64,000 nucleotides of DNA, taken from Aliikangiella coralliicola. Lineage in GTDB: Bacteria > Pseudomonadota > Gammaproteobacteria > Enterobacterales > Kangiellaceae. Positions 28,551 through 37,149 of this stretch are shown piece by piece; within the stretch, counting starts at the first letter, position 1, and every line of letters begins with the position of its first letter. The notes under the pieces are model-generated. The model had not been told where the DNA came from and ran no database searches. It saw only the letters and a list, made by a program, of their open reading frames with translations. The stretch is taken from NCBI RefSeq assembly GCF_007004725.1, contig NZ_ML660161.1, positions 687,683-751,682 of the forward strand, given 5' to 3'. A program made the translations under genes and the position numbers.

Positions 28551-28619
28551 TTGTAAGAGAGCCGCCCCAATAAGCCAATTCAGACGGGCTGAATCCTTTC
28601 GGAGTTGGGGCATTTACAA
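28551..28619 (+). ncRNA. Predicted structured RNA element (three-way junction) between narI and ppiC
   Basis: Nested complementary segments: TTGTAA 28551-28556 / TTACAA 28614-28619; GCCCCAA 28564-28570 / TTGGGGC 28605-28611; inside them a hairpin ATTCAG-ACGGG-CTGAAT (28578-28594) and a small TCC-TTTC-GGA hairpin (28595-28604). A 7-base versus 2-base internal loop separates the two outer stems. No poly-U follows, so it is not a standard terminator. I do not recognise it as a known riboswitch; a cis-acting element or a REP-like palindrome are the alternatives. Confidence 0.35.
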
Positions 28620-28689
28620 GTCAGCTTAATGGTGAGTGTAGATTCGTTACACTTGAAAAATATTTAGAGATAGTTAAGAGATAAACTTT

Positions 28690-29511
28690 ATGACTCAATG
28701 CCAGCATAGTAGCCATGTGGAGCCAAAACCTCAATTCAACAACCCGCTGCCGGAGATCAGAGTCAACGGTGTGGTGATTGATGAGGAGTCGTTAGCGAGC
28801 GAACTACAGTATCATCAGGGTCCTGACTTTAGTGTGGTTGTTCAACAAGCGGGACAGGCTTTAGTGATTAAACAACTGTTGTTTGAAGAAGCCAGACGAA
28901 AAGGTTTTCAGGCTGCCAATGAAGATGAAGAAGTTGCTGTTCAAAAACTGTTAGAAAAAGAAGTAAAATACGACGATGTCGATGAGTCAATCTGCCAACG
29001 CTATTTCGAAAATAATCGCCAAAAATTCACTACGTCACCGTTGCTGGAAGTCGATCACATACTATTAGCTGCTGCTAAAGATGACATTCCAGCTAGAGAA
29101 GTCGCCAAAAACCAGGCGAAAGATATCATTTCTCAGTTACAAGGTGATCCTTTGTTATTTCCCACCTTGGCGACTGAGTTTTCCGCATGTCCATCCAAGA
29201 AAATGGGAGGCTCTTTAGGGCAAATTAGTCATGGCCAAACAGTACCCGAGTTTGAGCGTCAAATATCTCGATTACCCCAGGGGCTTGCTAAAAGTCCAAT
29301 TGAATCTCGTTACGGTTTTCACGTTGTGAATGTGACACGAAAGATCGAAGGCAAGCTATTGGATTATTCCATGGTTGCGGATAAAGTACGCGGTTACCTC
29401 GTACATAGAAGTTCTCATCTGGCAGTGCAGGCGTATATTCAACAGTTAGTGGAAGCCGCAGAAATTCAAGGAATTGAGATGTTGTTTATGGAAGAGAATA
29501 TTCACATCTAA
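28690..29511 (+). CDS. Peptidyl-prolyl cis-trans isomerase, parvulin type, nar-associated
   Basis: 273 aa, no signal peptide, so probably cytoplasmic. N-terminal helical part about 1-115; parvulin (PpiC) domain about 120-220: LEVDHILLAA, FPTLATEFSACPSKKMGGSLGQISHGQTVPEFERQI and SRYGFHVVNVTRK. Parvulin genes at the end of narGHJI operons are frequent in proteobacteria and are thought to help nitrate reductase fold (NifM-like role); this is context-based. It lies 189 bases after narI, behind a hairpin and a structured element. Confidence 0.88.
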   Translation: MTQCQHSSHVEPKPQFNNPLPEIRVNGVVIDEESLASELQYHQGPDFSVVVQQAGQALVIKQLLFEEARRKGFQAANEDEEVAVQKLLEKEVKYDDVDESICQRYFENNRQKFTTSPLLEVDHILLAAAKDDIPAREVAKNQAKDIISQLQGDPLLFPTLATEFSACPSKKMGGSLGQISHGQTVPEFERQISRLPQGLAKSPIESRYGFHVVNVTRKIEGKLLDYSMVADKVRGYLVHRSSHLAVQAYIQQLVEAAEIQGIEMLFMEENIHI

Positions 29512-29712
29512 AATATTTGTCAAGAAGCGTCATGGGCGGTTTTGACTGAGGTTGAATCCGCTCTTTTCTCTCCTGTCTTGTTTGTTAATGAACAGGCAAT
29601 ATCGCTCGCCAATTACAAAATCTCAATTCAGATATCTTGTAATCGACAATATTCGACTATATTCAATAAAACAGCGTCATTTTGTTTCATTGGATCAATA
29701 AAGGATATTGTT

Positions 29713-29928
29713 ATGTCAGAGCATCATACTTATAAGAAAATTGAAGTTGTCGGTTCGTCGAAAGTGAGTATTGACGATGCGATTAGAAATGCGATTGCTG
29801 AATGTAATAAGTCAGTTAAGAATATGGATTGGTTTGAGGTGACAGAAACTCGGGGCCATATCAAAGATGGAAAAGTTGGGCATTTTCAGGTGACATTGAA
29901 GATTGGTTTTAGAATTGAGGGGAGTTAA
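29713..29928 (+). CDS. Dodecin, flavin-binding storage protein
   Basis: 71 aa from ATG 29713 (AAGGA 9 bases upstream). Dodecin fold: YKKIEVVGSSKVSIDDAIRNAI, then MDWFEVTETRGHIKDGKVGHFQVTLKIGFRI. The Trp in DWFEVTE stacks on the flavin or CoA ligand in this family. Dodecins form 12-mers that store riboflavin, FMN or FAD. Longer in-frame upstream reading to 29542 has no start signal and looks non-coding. Confidence 0.93.
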   Translation: MSEHHTYKKIEVVGSSKVSIDDAIRNAIAECNKSVKNMDWFEVTETRGHIKDGKVGHFQVTLKIGFRIEGS

Positions 29929-30083
29929 GTCTTTATCATCCCAAGTAACCCTCATTAAGAATTTCCTCGTGAAATCCGAACTTACTGTGAACTAACCATA
30001 TTTATCAATGACTAAAGCTTGAGATATAGTTTCTCACCTGAATTTTTATTAAATATTTATCATTTTTAAAAAGGGTTTTCTTA

Positions 30084-30239
30084 ATGAGTTCAAAAACAAA
30101 AAAAGCAACAGCGTCGTCAATTCTGATTGTTTTAATGATTGGTGTTGTTTTTTATGCTTCTATGGAAGATTATCAAAAGGAACGTGTGTCTGAATTTTTT
30201 GGTAGCTTTTTTGCTAGCGCTGAGGTTATTGAGAAATAA
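30084..30239 (+). CDS. Small single-pass membrane protein, 51 aa
   Basis: ATG 30084 with AAGGG 7 bases upstream; TAA at 30237-30239. A Lys/Ser/Thr-rich start (MSSKTKKATASS) is followed by one hydrophobic helix (ILIVLMIGVVFYA) and a polar C-terminus with charged residues. No family recognised. It sits alone between dodecin and the methyltransferase. The correct spacing of ribosome site and the clear N-in/C-out membrane pattern support it; short length keeps the call tentative. Confidence 0.5.
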   Translation: MSSKTKKATASSILIVLMIGVVFYASMEDYQKERVSEFFGSFFASAEVIEK

Positions 30240-30340
30240 CTCAATGCATTGGTGGATGGTGCGTGAGGCTAGAAACGAGACCTGGAATTAATATTGTAGA
30301 TTTTTACCATTAAGCAGAAAACTTGTTTACAATAGTTAGT

Positions 30341-31114
30341 ATGCTACTCAAAGTGATGAAACAAATAAGGATTGTTGGCGGATTATATCTGGCTGTTTGC
30401 TTTGCTGGGTTTAGTCAGGCGCAGGAGCCCATCACAAAGCGTGGTCATGCTGGAGACTTTCACAAAATGCAGCAACAGATGCTCGAAAAAATTCGCCGGG
30501 ACGCAATACTCACCAGCGCGGAAACAGGGCGTCGTGTACTTGATAAAAAAGTTATGCAGGCAATGAGTGATGTTGCTCGGCATAAGTTTGTCAGCGAAGC
30601 TTATGCCGAATATAGTTACGAGAACAGGCCGTTGCCTATTGGACAAGGACAAACCATTTCCCAACCGTTTATCGTCGCTCTCATGACTGACTTTCTTGAA
30701 CTTGAAAAAACGCACAAGGTTTTAGAAGTCGGGACAGGCTCAGGGTATCAGGCCGCTGTTTTAGCGGTGTTATCCGGGCAAGTTTACAGTATCGAGATTA
30801 TTCCTGAGCTAGGCAAGTCTGCTGCCAGTCGTCTGAAAGAGCTGGGCTATGGTAATGTTGAAGTGACCATTGGTGATGGTTATCGAGGACGACCAGAGTT
30901 AGCGCCTTTTGATGCAATTATCGTGACCGCTGCTGCGGATAAAATTCCTCCACCGCTGATTGAACAACTCAAGCCGGGTGGCAGAATGATGATTCCTGTC
31001 GGCCCCCAACATAAAGTACAACAACTAACCCTGGTTGAAAAAAATAGCCAGGGTGAAATTTCAGTTCGAGAAGTTTTACCTGTCAGTTTTGTTCCCTTAA
31101 CGGGTGAGCATTAG
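30341..31114 (+). CDS. pcm: Protein-L-isoaspartate O-methyltransferase with apparent signal peptide
   Basis: About 257 aa. PCMT fold: FVSEAYAEYSYENRPLPIGQGQTISQPFIVA (substrate and SAM region), LEVGTGSGYQAAVLA (SAM motif I), and IIVTAAADKIPPPLIEQLKPGGRM. The enzyme repairs isoaspartyl residues in aged proteins. The N-terminus MKQIRIVGGLYLAVCFAGFSQA/QEP looks like a Sec signal, so the product may be exported, which is odd for a SAM-dependent enzyme. Starts at 30341 or 30356 are both possible; neither has a strong ribosome site. Not linked to surE, rpoS or nlpD as in E. coli, so it may be an extra paralogue. Confidence 0.87.
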   Translation: MLLKVMKQIRIVGGLYLAVCFAGFSQAQEPITKRGHAGDFHKMQQQMLEKIRRDAILTSAETGRRVLDKKVMQAMSDVARHKFVSEAYAEYSYENRPLPIGQGQTISQPFIVALMTDFLELEKTHKVLEVGTGSGYQAAVLAVLSGQVYSIEIIPELGKSAASRLKELGYGNVEVTIGDGYRGRPELAPFDAIIVTAAADKIPPPLIEQLKPGGRMMIPVGPQHKVQQLTLVEKNSQGEISVREVLPVSFVPLTGEH

Positions 31115-31222
31115 TTCCGTTTACTTATTCCTGAAAGCTTTGATACATACTCATAAGAGACCCATAGAACTCTCCGAAATATATACCACCTCTTTTTATT
31201 TCAATTTCTCCCGTTACTGTTA

Positions 31223-32506
31223 TTGGTGAAATATCTCTGGAATGGATATTCTGTTTGGCCTATATTAATTTTAACGCTATGGCATGTAGGCTGGTCATTT
31301 ATGGTAGAAGGATTTGATGTAAGAACTTTAGCGATAATAAATTTGGTATTGGGGATTGTTCTTGGAGTAGGATTATTTATCTTCGCGAAGTCACATCCTT
31401 CTTTCAGTGGCTTCAGGAGAATTGGAACCGGTTATCTGTTGTTAGCCCTTGGGTTCGTTTTAATGGGGTTCCGAAATTATATTTCTGACTGGTATTCGAT
31501 AGTTACTGCAAATGCTATTATTTTTAGCGGCGTCTCTGCGGTCGGTGTCGGACTTCTTCGGTTTTATGGCCGTCCGCACAAACTGTTTCTGATATTTTCC
31601 GCATTTCTGCTTGTTTGTTTAGTTCCCATTTTCTTCTATTTTACTTTTGTTCAAAACGATATCAATCAACGAATTATTGTTATCAGTAGTTTTTTCAGCA
31701 TTCAATGTTTGTATCTTGCGGCCGAACTATGGCGCTATCCGGCAAACATCCGTCGAGGATTCACTCGGTTTTTATCGATTTCCTTTGCTATTTATGGTGT
31801 CGTTTTTGCCTTCAGAAGTTTGTGGACCATGGAGGAAGCCAATATCATCAACTTTATGAATGCAGGCCCAATTCATGGTGTCAGTTTGATCATATTTCAA
31901 ATTCTCATTGTCACTACAGGATATGTCGCATCATGGAGTGCCTGTCTAAAACTCGAAAATGAAATTACTATTCAAGCTACCATTGATCCACTAACGCAAA
32001 CTTATAATCGACGGGCTCTGGATGAGATGGCCAGTAAAGAAGTTTCACGCTCCAGAAGGTTAGGACTACCGGTTTCAGTGATTCTTACTGATATTGATTT
32101 GTTTAAACAGGTTAATGATCAACATGGCCATCAGGTAGGAGATACCGTTTTGGTTAGTTTTGCTCGCCGTCTTAAACATAATCTGCGAGAACATGATATT
32201 TTAGCGCGTTTTGGGGGAGAGGAGTTTCTAGTATTATTACCCGATACAGATGCGCCGACAGCTTTGAAGATTGCAGAAAAACTAAGAGTTTTGGTTTCAC
32301 AAAAAACAATGACAGCCGATGATGAGGCTTTCGATTTAGAGATTACCGCCAGCTTTGGTGTATCGGCAAGTTTCGGTAAGGATATCGACTGGAAGGCTCT
32401 TGTTAGCAAGGCTGACCATGCTTTATACCAGGCAAAAGCAAATGGAAGAAATAAAGTGAAAGGGAAGTTTGACTACATTCAATTAGTGGCTTGGAATGAT
32501 ATTTAA
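31223..32506 (+). CDS. Membrane diguanylate cyclase (multi-TM-GGDEF)
   Basis: 427 aa. The N-terminal about 235 residues hold seven or eight hydrophobic segments (WPILILTLWHVGWSFMV, LAIINLVLGIVLGVGLFIF and others); I do not recognise a named sensor domain there. The C-terminal GGDEF domain (about 250-420) begins at DPLTQTYNRRAL and has the active site GGEEF with an RxxD inhibitory site (REHD) five residues before. It should make c-di-GMP from GTP. The start is uncertain: TTG 31223 or GTG 31226, both without a good ribosome site. Monocistronic. Confidence 0.88.
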   Translation: MVKYLWNGYSVWPILILTLWHVGWSFMVEGFDVRTLAIINLVLGIVLGVGLFIFAKSHPSFSGFRRIGTGYLLLALGFVLMGFRNYISDWYSIVTANAIIFSGVSAVGVGLLRFYGRPHKLFLIFSAFLLVCLVPIFFYFTFVQNDINQRIIVISSFFSIQCLYLAAELWRYPANIRRGFTRFLSISFAIYGVVFAFRSLWTMEEANIINFMNAGPIHGVSLIIFQILIVTTGYVASWSACLKLENEITIQATIDPLTQTYNRRALDEMASKEVSRSRRLGLPVSVILTDIDLFKQVNDQHGHQVGDTVLVSFARRLKHNLREHDILARFGGEEFLVLLPDTDAPTALKIAEKLRVLVSQKTMTADDEAFDLEITASFGVSASFGKDIDWKALVSKADHALYQAKANGRNKVKGKFDYIQLVAWNDI

Positions 32507-32786
32507 AAAACTCCAATAGACACATGTCAAAAAGAATCATACCAGCAAAAGCTGGATTTCACTGTTATATTTTATTCTGGTAAGCTATTCGAGTTATTTC
32601 TATAGCAAGATTTTCATGCTATAAAGTCGAAGCGTTTATTGTCTTAATTTTCTCGATATAAGAATTGGAATTTTTACTTGTGGGTAATAACAAAATGTCC
32701 GCAATTCTCACAAATAAAAGCTCATTGCAGAATTAGTAATAGGTTAGTGTTATTTCAATCGATTAATTAACTTTAGGGTACAACAG

Positions 32787-33407
32787 ATGAATGTCAAAAA
32801 GCTTATGCAGGCAGAGAGTCTATTTCTTAAGAAAATCCCCGGCGGCTTTAGTAATCCTGAAATGGTAAAAATCGGGAAAAAACATAAGATGGAAAAAATG
32901 ATTGAAACCGCGAATGAATTCTTTTCGAAAAAAAATTGTAAGAACATCCAGGTGACATCAGAAAATATGGTGAAAGTAATAAGCCGCTCATCAATGGTTT
33001 CTATGTTTGAGAAACCTAAGTTTCGAGACTTTGTTAAAAGCCTCAAGAATGACGACAAGGAATTTTTGGTTAAAGGGTTGAGTAACTTACTTCACGGAAA
33101 AAAACAGCTTGGGTTTGAAGCAATAGTCGATATTTTGAAAACAGAGAAGCTCGCCAAGTGGAGTTTAGTAACAGTAATTCCTGCTTATTATTTTCCTGAC
33201 GATGAAGTTTTTGTTAAGCCGACAACCGCGAAAGATGTTATAAAATATTTTGAAGTTGAAGATATGATTTATAAACCAGCGCCGACCTGGGATTTTTATC
33301 AAAAATATCGTGACTTAATTCATACAATGAAGTCAAAGGTCGATAGCAGTTTAGCGCCATCCAATGCTGCATTTTCCGGCTTTTTAATGATGTCGATGAA
33401 AATGTAG
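32787..33407 (+). CDS. Protein of unknown function, 206 aa
   Basis: ATG 32787 with AGGG 11 bases upstream. Lys-rich and soluble, no signal peptide or TM segment. A helical region about 1-110 (HKMEKMIETANEFFSKKN, FRDFVKSLKNDDKEFLVKGL) is followed by a hydrophobic patch (KWSLVTVIPAYYFPDDEVFVKPTTAKDVIKYFEV). The KPTTAKDVIKYF phrase recalls DNA-binding or small-domain proteins but I cannot assign a family. It lies 95 bases before a PLD-family nuclease gene on the same strand. The 280 bases upstream are AT-rich with no visible gene. Confidence 0.7.
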   Translation: MNVKKLMQAESLFLKKIPGGFSNPEMVKIGKKHKMEKMIETANEFFSKKNCKNIQVTSENMVKVISRSSMVSMFEKPKFRDFVKSLKNDDKEFLVKGLSNLLHGKKQLGFEAIVDILKTEKLAKWSLVTVIPAYYFPDDEVFVKPTTAKDVIKYFEVEDMIYKPAPTWDFYQKYRDLIHTMKSKVDSSLAPSNAAFSGFLMMSMKM

Positions 33408-33502
33408 TCAGGTGCAGTATGTTGCGGCTGCTAGTCAAAATAAAAATATACTGACATCGAAATTATTTCTTATCTTTGCTTCTGATAACTTAATGGAAAA
33501 TT

Positions 33503-34204
33503 ATGGAACTACAAAACCTCGAACAAACATTGGTTGATACTTACCAGGATTTTAGACTCGATAAAGATGAAAAGCATCTACTTCAGAAACTACTATCAAC
33601 TTTTAAAAGCGAGCCGACAAAGCTTAATTTTGCTAGAAATAAAGCGTTTTCTCTGGTAGCCGAAAACTACCGTTCGGGAGATGCTTCTTACCTTGATTCG
33701 CTTAAGTGGTTAGAACAAGTGGTAAAGGCGATTGATTCTGTGAGAACACCGAAAACGAGCGCTGTTGCATCGGCGTACTTTAGCCCAGGGGAGCATTGTG
33801 TTAAAAAAATTATTTCATTAATCAGTCGCGCCAAAAAGTCAATTGATGTTTGTGTATTTACAATCTCAGATGACAGGCTTAGCGAAGCGCTTCTCAAGGC
33901 TTTTCAACGGGGGATTGAGGTTAAGATCGTTACCGACAATGATAAGGCAAATGATACGGGTAGTGATATTTATTATTTGGCAGACAACAAGGTACCCATA
34001 AGAATTGATCAAACGCCCAATCATATGCACCATAAGTTTGCTATTTTTGATAGTGAAATACTGGTCAATGGAAGTTTTAACTGGACTAGAAGTGCTTCCA
34101 AATACAATCATGAAAATATTGTGGTTGAATATTCATCGGGTCTAATTAATAAGTTTTCGAAAACTTTTGAGCAGCTTTGGGATGAAAGTGTTTTGATCGA
34201 ATGA
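33503..34204 (+). CDS. PLD-superfamily (HKD) nuclease-like protein
   Basis: 233 aa. N-terminal about 80 residues are helical and acidic (TYQDFRLDKDEKHLLQKLLSTF), somewhat TerB-like. C-terminal half is a single phospholipase D domain: the HxKxxxxD motif is H176-x-K178-x4-D183 (MHHKFAIFDSEILVNGSFNWTR), with ISRAKKSIDVCVFTISDD earlier. One-motif PLD proteins of this size (Nuc, mitoPLD, BfiI group) work as dimers and cut DNA, RNA or cardiolipin. No signal peptide, so it acts in the cytoplasm. It may form a two-gene unit with the unknown gene before it. Converges with a diguanylate cyclase, 7 bases away. Confidence 0.88.
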   Translation: MELQNLEQTLVDTYQDFRLDKDEKHLLQKLLSTFKSEPTKLNFARNKAFSLVAENYRSGDASYLDSLKWLEQVVKAIDSVRTPKTSAVASAYFSPGEHCVKKIISLISRAKKSIDVCVFTISDDRLSEALLKAFQRGIEVKIVTDNDKANDTGSDIYYLADNKVPIRIDQTPNHMHHKFAIFDSEILVNGSFNWTRSASKYNHENIVVEYSSGLINKFSKTFEQLWDESVLIE

Positions 34205-34211
34205 AAGCGCG

Positions 34212-35279
34212 TTAACCTAATATATTAGCGCCCATTCTGGTTGCTTGAACTGCCCCATCGGCCACCAGGGTTTCATAATTATAAATTCGATTGCGACCAT
34301 TTTCTTTTGCGTGGTAAAGGGCTTTGTCTGCCGAGTGAAGTATGGCGGGAGGGTAGTCAGTATCAGTAATTCTCGCATAACCAATACTCACGGTGACATG
34401 CCCGACTAGTGGAAAATTATGAGTGGCAATGGCGTCTCTAAATCTATCTAGCGTGTCATAGGCATGCTGCCTTTGATTGGGTTCTAATATAACGACAAAC
34501 TCTTCTCCACCAAAACGAAAGAGATAATCAGTTTGGCGAAAACATAACTTCATTTTGTGAGCGAGTAACAGCAAAACACCGTCTCCGAAAACATGGCCAT
34601 ATTTGTCGTTAATTTGCTTAAAATTATCAACATCAATGATCGCAAGCCAGGTTTCAGAATAGGGTTTTATGGTACGCTTCTCTTGATTTTTAGAGCCTTC
34701 AATAAGGTAAATCTGTTTGTTTCTCTGAATTTGTAACAGCCGGTCCAGTTTTTTGTCGAATGTTCGCCGGTTGTATAGACCTGTTAACTTGTCTCGCTCA
34801 CTTTCGTTGAGAATATAAAGGTAGTTTTCGTATACCTTGATCATACCTTCAAGCACTTTGAGCGTTGGGTTCAAATCAGTTTCTGACTGGATATTTAATG
34901 CTGCAACAACTTTACTATCACAGGCAATTGGGAGAATAATTCGAGTTAATTGCTCTTTCTGAGAGAAGCGAACCGGTTGTCCGCTGTCCATACAGTCTTG
35001 TATGTCCTGATCATTACATATTTGCTTTGGTCCTTCAGTCCACTCAAGATCATCTGAGTGATCATCGTTTTGCTTCATATCCAGACGGACGGTTTCTTCC
35101 AGAATAATTTTTATTCCGTCATCAACAAGTTTGTAAATTGCAATTGATTCCGCCGAGAGCATTTCGGCGAGAGTTGCCACCAGACCGTATTCTAGGGAAT
35201 CAACATCACGTTGACTGGTAATTTTGATAACAGAGTCCAGTATCGTATGATCCACTATGACATTCCTTTGTTGCTCCAA
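34212..35279 (-). CDS. Diguanylate cyclase with N-terminal GAF-like domain
   Basis: 355 aa, soluble. N-terminal about 1-165 looks like a GAF sensor (LDSVIKITSQRDVDSLEYGL, AESIAIYKLVDDGI, RIILPIACDSKVVAALNIQSE). GGDEF domain about 175-345 begins DKLTGLYNRRTFD and has GGEEF with RxxD (RQTD) five residues before. It should synthesise c-di-GMP under feedback control. A 35-residue insertion after the first GGDEF helix (QRNKQIYLIEGSKNQEKRT) is longer than usual. It lies 106 bases downstream of a binding-protein gene on the same strand, the second such pairing in the window. Confidence 0.9.
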   Translation of the reverse strand: MEQQRNVIVDHTILDSVIKITSQRDVDSLEYGLVATLAEMLSAESIAIYKLVDDGIKIILEETVRLDMKQNDDHSDDLEWTEGPKQICNDQDIQDCMDSGQPVRFSQKEQLTRIILPIACDSKVVAALNIQSETDLNPTLKVLEGMIKVYENYLYILNESERDKLTGLYNRRTFDKKLDRLLQIQRNKQIYLIEGSKNQEKRTIKPYSETWLAIIDVDNFKQINDKYGHVFGDGVLLLLAHKMKLCFRQTDYLFRFGGEEFVVILEPNQRQHAYDTLDRFRDAIATHNFPLVGHVTVSIGYARITDTDYPPAILHSADKALYHAKENGRNRIYNYETLVADGAVQATRMGANILG

Positions 35280-35385
35280 GGATGTTAAAAAGGATGAATT
35301 ATTACTATAGCGCGGCTAACTGACTTTATGTTATTTATACTGATAAATAATTATAGTGTTAGTTTTTATGGCGTTATCGGTAATT

Positions 35386-36807
35386 TTATTCAATTGTTAG
35401 CTTATTTAAGTTTAATACTGTAAGTGTTTTAGGTTTTTCAGTCAATGTGCGTAATTTTTTACGATCGCAACCAGCGCCGTAAACTTTATGAAATTCTCTT
35501 ACAACTAATTGAACCATCTTATTATCACCCTTTCCATCAAAGTGAATTGGACCGCTCTGTCCGAGAAAAGAAGTTGTGTTGTGTTGGGCAAGTTGTTTGG
35601 AAAAATTAGCAAAACTCAAGGTCGATATTGTAGGTCGATTGTTTGCAGTTATTTGGCGCAATGAGGTACTGAATTCAGTTGACTTTCTTTCAGCGAGACT
35701 TAGTGCGCTGGCGATGAGATAAGTTAAATCGTTAACAAATACCGCTGTATAGGAGGTATGGCTGACATCTAGCGTTTTGGTGATGCCTTTTATGATCCTT
35801 AAATCTTTATTTGACTGAGTAGGAACAACAGAAAATACGCAAACGGAGCGACTAAATTTGGGCGTTTCAGGAATTGTTAGATTGGCGTGCTCCGGCAATA
35901 ACAAGATAGGGAGTTTTCCTTGCCAGTGTTTGGCTATTTGTTCGAAGAAACTATCAAATTGTCCACTGGGAACAACCAACATCAAAACTTCACTACCGAG
36001 CTTTTGCGCTTGTTTGATTTCGTATGCAAGACTATAAGAGTCAAAGGTAACAGATTTACTTAAAGACTCTGAAAAAACGACTTCACCTCCACTTAATTTT
36101 ATTGATTGCGATAATCCTTGGTAAAGCTCGCGTCCGAAAACATCTCGTTGGTAAAACACGGCCACTTTATTTAATTGGTTTTGACTGAGAAATTCTACCA
36201 TTTTATCGGTGATTTGACGGTTGGTCGCAGTGACGCGAAAAACCAGATCATTGTCCTTAAGTTCTGAAAGTTCATTGGCATTAGCTGCTGGGGCAAAAAG
36301 CGGAATGCCGGCCGGAATGGTTACTGCTTTGGCGACCGCTAATACATGCTGTGAGGCGACCGGCCCAATGAGCGCTTTAATGTCATGGTTTTTTATCATT
36401 CGGCTGGCGACCTTTATACCTGTCTCTTCGTCAAGGTTGTCGTCACCGCGAATGATTGCGAGTTTCTTGCCATTAATTCCACCAAGGCTATTAATTTCCG
36501 CTGCGGCAAACTCCGCCGCCGCAATTATTTCTACCGAGGCTTTTTTTTCCGCGGTAAAAGGAACTAAAAGCCCTATATTGATTGTAGAAGAAGTCGGTGC
36601 GGTGGCTCGTGACCAGAATAAGCCTTGTGGTCTTGACTGTTGAACCTTGACGTTCATGAGTTCTCTGAGTGAAAGGTCAAGCAAACTACTGGTTAGTACA
36701 AGTGGACTCCAGGCAACCATGCCTGTCAGAGATAAAATAATTATCAAGTTTTTACCGGCCGTCCAAGTTGTACCCAAAGTCGTCATACCTAATGATAAGT
36801 GCGTCAA
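35386..36807 (-). CDS. Periplasmic binding protein, Leu/Ile/Val (PBP type 1) family, orphan
   Basis: 473 aa. N-terminal hydrophobic segment about 20-45 acts as signal or anchor; no lipobox seen. Binding fold about 75-440: INIGLLVPFTAEKKASVEII, INSLGGINGKKLAIIRGDDN, DIKALIGPVASQHVLAVAK, IPLFAPAANANELSELKDND, VAVFYQRDVFGRELYQGL. The family binds amino acids or related ligands for ABC uptake, but no permease or ATPase gene is close. The neighbour downstream is a diguanylate cyclase, so a sensory role is suggested by context. Confidence 0.82.
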   Translation of the reverse strand: MTHLSLGMTTLGTTWTAGKNLIIILSLTGMVAWSPLVLTSSLLDLSLRELMNVKVQQSRPQGLFWSRATAPTSSTINIGLLVPFTAEKKASVEIIAAAEFAAAEINSLGGINGKKLAIIRGDDNLDEETGIKVASRMIKNHDIKALIGPVASQHVLAVAKAVTIPAGIPLFAPAANANELSELKDNDLVFRVTATNRQITDKMVEFLSQNQLNKVAVFYQRDVFGRELYQGLSQSIKLSGGEVVFSESLSKSVTFDSYSLAYEIKQAQKLGSEVLMLVVPSGQFDSFFEQIAKHWQGKLPILLLPEHANLTIPETPKFSRSVCVFSVVPTQSNKDLRIIKGITKTLDVSHTSYTAVFVNDLTYLIASALSLAERKSTEFSTSLRQITANNRPTISTLSFANFSKQLAQHNTTSFLGQSGPIHFDGKGDNKMVQLVVREFHKVYGAGCDRKKLRTLTEKPKTLTVLNLNKLTIE

Positions 36808-37149
36808 GATTGGTTTTAGTTCTCAATTATAGATTATGATCCAAATCTGTCTAACAAACATAAAACTAACTCACATTTAACGTAAGAATTAGTGTCGTGC
36901 TCTGACTTGATTCAACTATATCAGGAATTGAGTTTTATTGATTGTGATCTTGGGTTGAAATGAAGTTCGTTTGTTTCTTATTAGTTATGCACGTTCGCTC
37001 GCTGAAAATTCAGGTGTTTTTGGGTAACTCTTCTTTTCCTTAATTATCAATCGCTTATGCTTTAGTGTTTTATAAAACAGAGAACCCCATGTCATTAAGT
37101 TCTATTTAATCGATATAGAGTCGTCATGAAATATCTACTTTTTAGTAGC
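36808..37149. other. Intergenic region between the Pil-Chp-like operon and the binding-protein gene
   Basis: AT-rich, no gene seen on either strand. It should carry the promoter of the minus-strand gene starting at 36807 and the 3' end of the chemosensory operon. A short palindrome GTTTTATAAAAC lies near 37067-37078; no clear terminator. Confidence 0.4.

Noticed and set aside
32787..34204. Calling the unknown-plus-PLD pair a known defence system
   Set aside because: Neither the unknown gene nor the arrangement matches a named system I can identify; only a hypothesis is offered.
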